Source: JAZQNF01 sp045641505
GTDB lineage: Bacteria > Bacillota > Clostridia > Lachnospirales > Bianqueaceae
NCBI GenBank assembly: GCA_045641505.1
Contig: JAZUHB010000053.1
Coordinates: 1-14,404 of the forward strand
Length of the DNA stretch: 14,404 nucleotides
Reading direction: 5' to 3'
Shown: piece after piece, positions 13,329 through 14,404 of the stretch
Layout of the letters: the number at the start of each line of letters is the position of its first letter
Position numbering within the stretch: position 1 is the stretch's first letter
Notes under the pieces: model-generated
What the model saw: the letters and a program-made list of their open reading frames with translations, nothing else
Databases searched by the model: none
Told to the model about the DNA's origin: nothing
Translations under genes and position numbers: made by a program

Positions 13329-14404
13329 TTCGTAATAATACAGCGTGGTGTAGCCGTCCAGCGAATAGCCGATGAGGGGACGGAACTGCCACCAGGACCA
13401 GGCGCAGTCGGAGAAGGAGTCCAGCAGATAGACCTGCCCGGCCTCCAGGGAAAGACTCCGCGCCACATAGGCCTGATGGAAATCGCCGTCGAGGATCACG
13501 TAGTAGCCCTCGCGCAGCTTCTGCAGGACGAGCGCCTGATCGGCGGCGCTGTTGCTGCCGGAGAGCGAAATGTGGTGCTGGACCAGCGTCACGCCCTTCG
13601 CGCGGGCCCACGCGACCGCGGACGCGCCGGTATAAAGGGTTTCGCCCGTATTCACATCCGGACGGAACCACTCGGTCACGTCGGCCTGGAAATACGCGGG
13701 ATGACCGGAGCTCTGACGCGCCCAGGCGAGGAAGCTGTCCGGATCGTCCTCCTCGGGGTCCATGAGGCCCGACTCGACCAGAAGCTTCGCGATGGCGATG
13801 ACGCGGCAGCCGCCGGTCCGCATGGACGCGTCGGCCGAGCCGCCCTGGCACCAAAGCTCCCAATAGCTGTGATAATGGGAGGCCGTCGTGGCCGTGCCCA
13901 CCTCAGGAAACTGCCGCTGCAGGTTCGGGATCATGCTCGCGTGGATATTCTGCACGCCGGCAGACGGGATATGCGATTCGGTCATCGATTCTGCCTCCGA
14001 TTCCTGACGGGACTCCTGCTGAGATTCCTGTTGGGATTCCTGGCGGGATTCCTGGTGAGATTCTTGGTGAGACTCTTGGCGGGACTCCTGCTGAGATTCT
14101 TGGCGGGACTCTTGGCGGGACTCCTGGTGGGACTCTTGGTGGGATTCCTGACGGGACTCCTGACGGGATTCTTGTCTGGATTCCTGACGGGATTCCTGTC
14201 GGGACTCTTGACGGGATTCCTGTCTGGACTCCTGTCGGGATTCTTGTCTGGACTCCTGTCTCGATTCTTGTCTGGATTCCTGACGGGATTCCTGACGGGA
14301 TTCCTGTCTCGATTCTTGTCTGGACTCCTGACGGGACTCCTGCCGGGATTCCTGCCTCGACTCGTTTTTCGATTCCTCGGACGAGGTCTCCTCGCGTTCC
14401 TCGG
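13320..14404 (-). CDS. C39-like cysteine peptidase with N-terminal ESRQ repeat (start beyond window)
   Basis: 360 residues are visible and the frame stays open at the right edge, so the N-terminus, probably with a secretion or lipoprotein signal, is missing. The first ~19 visible residues are Glu/Ser/Thr rich, then come 30 copies of a four-residue repeat (coordinates 13999-14358), then a globular domain of about 220 residues. Counting from the internal ATG at 13985, the domain shows Gln47 (WCQGG), Cys60 (TGGCRVIAIAKLL), His170 (GDFHQAYVA) and Asp189 (YLLDSFS), the order expected for the oxyanion Gln and Cys-His-Asp triad of papain-like C39_2 peptidases. It probably acts outside the cell on a peptide or wall substrate, but no substrate is indicated. 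The stop TAA is at 13320-13322, followed closely by rnz. ATG 13985 is not the true start. Family assignment is moderate because motifs deviate from the usual GCGPT form. Confidence 0.75.
   Translation of the reverse strand, partial: EEREETSSEESKNESRQESRQESRQESRQESRQESRQESRQESRQESRQESRQESRQESRQESRQESRQESRQESRQESRQESRQESHQESHQESRQESRQESQQESRQESHQESHQESRQESQQESQQESRQESEAESMTESHIPSAGVQNIHASMIPNLQRQFPEVGTATTASHYHSYWELWCQGGSADASMRTGGCRVIAIAKLLVESGLMDPEEDDPDSFLAWARQSSGHPAYFQADVTEWFRPDVNTGETLYTGASAVAWARAKGVTLVQHHISLSGSNSAADQALVLQKLREGYYVILDGDFHQAYVARSLSLEAGQVYLLDSFSDCAWSWWQFRPLIGYSLDGYTTLYYYELQ
13999..14358 (-). repeat. 30-unit 12-bp coding repeat (Glu-Ser-Arg-Gln)
   Basis: Thirty consecutive 12-bp units encode Glu-Ser-X-Gln without any length change. 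X is Arg in most units; Gln occurs at units starting 14011, 14023 and 14083 and His at 14047, 14059, 14119 and 14131, all on the side near the peptidase domain. All six arginine codons are used, together with both Glu codons, both Gln codons and three Ser codons, so DNA copies differ while the protein motif is constant. A degenerate unit (ESKN) begins at 14359. Confidence 0.95.

Noticed and set aside
13999..14358. CRISPR-like array
   Set aside because: Units are 12 bp, contiguous, without spacers, and in frame with the peptidase gene.

Overview
The window looks like a chromosomal segment of a high-GC member of the Bacillota, most likely class Clostridia. The evidence is the gene families: membrane diadenylate cyclase CdaA paired with a YbbR-domain partner, a WalJ/YycJ-type metallo-hydrolase, a short-form RNase Z, a stomatin-like protein with a zinc-ribbon tail, and strong AAGGAGG-type ribosome binding sites. 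Every supported gene is on the minus strand, so transcription runs from high to low coordinates. Long plus-strand frames are antisense shadows typical of GC-rich DNA. No tRNA, rRNA, CRISPR array, transposase or phage gene was seen.

Right end (14404 to 13320): the 3' part of a gene for a C39-like (papain-fold) cysteine peptidase. Its visible N-terminal part is a 30-unit Glu-Ser-Arg-Gln tetrapeptide repeat; the start lies outside the window. Next (13238 to 10659) is a compact RNA/housekeeping group: RNase Z (rnz), the tRNA t6A enzyme TsaD (tsaD) and a NUDIX hydrolase. Then, behind its own extended -10 promoter and closed by an intrinsic terminator, comes an SPFH/stomatin-like protein with three C-terminal zinc ribbons (10503 to 9250).

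Between 9249 and 8600 there is about 650 bp without a gene. It holds the terminator, a 14-bp triplet repeat, a degenerate array with an exact 52-bp period built around ATAAGTG, an 18-bp GC-rich duplication, and a sigma-A-like promoter at 8644-8672.

That promoter probably drives the left-hand unit: a 125-aa two-helix membrane protein, a 493-aa polytopic membrane protein with a long charged tail, cdaA and cdaR (c-di-AMP synthesis and its control). After a hairpin the unit continues with a helicase that carries a nuclease-like N-terminal domain, a WalJ-type MBL hydrolase, and an FAD-dependent oxidoreductase cut off by the left edge. The usual third gene of the c-di-AMP cluster, glmM, is absent; the two unknown membrane proteins sit upstream instead.

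I do not see a clear defence or other novel multi-gene system. The items most worth checking are the ESRQ-repeat peptidase, the 52-bp periodic array, the nuclease-helicase fusion, and the two uncharacterised membrane proteins beside cdaA-cdaR.
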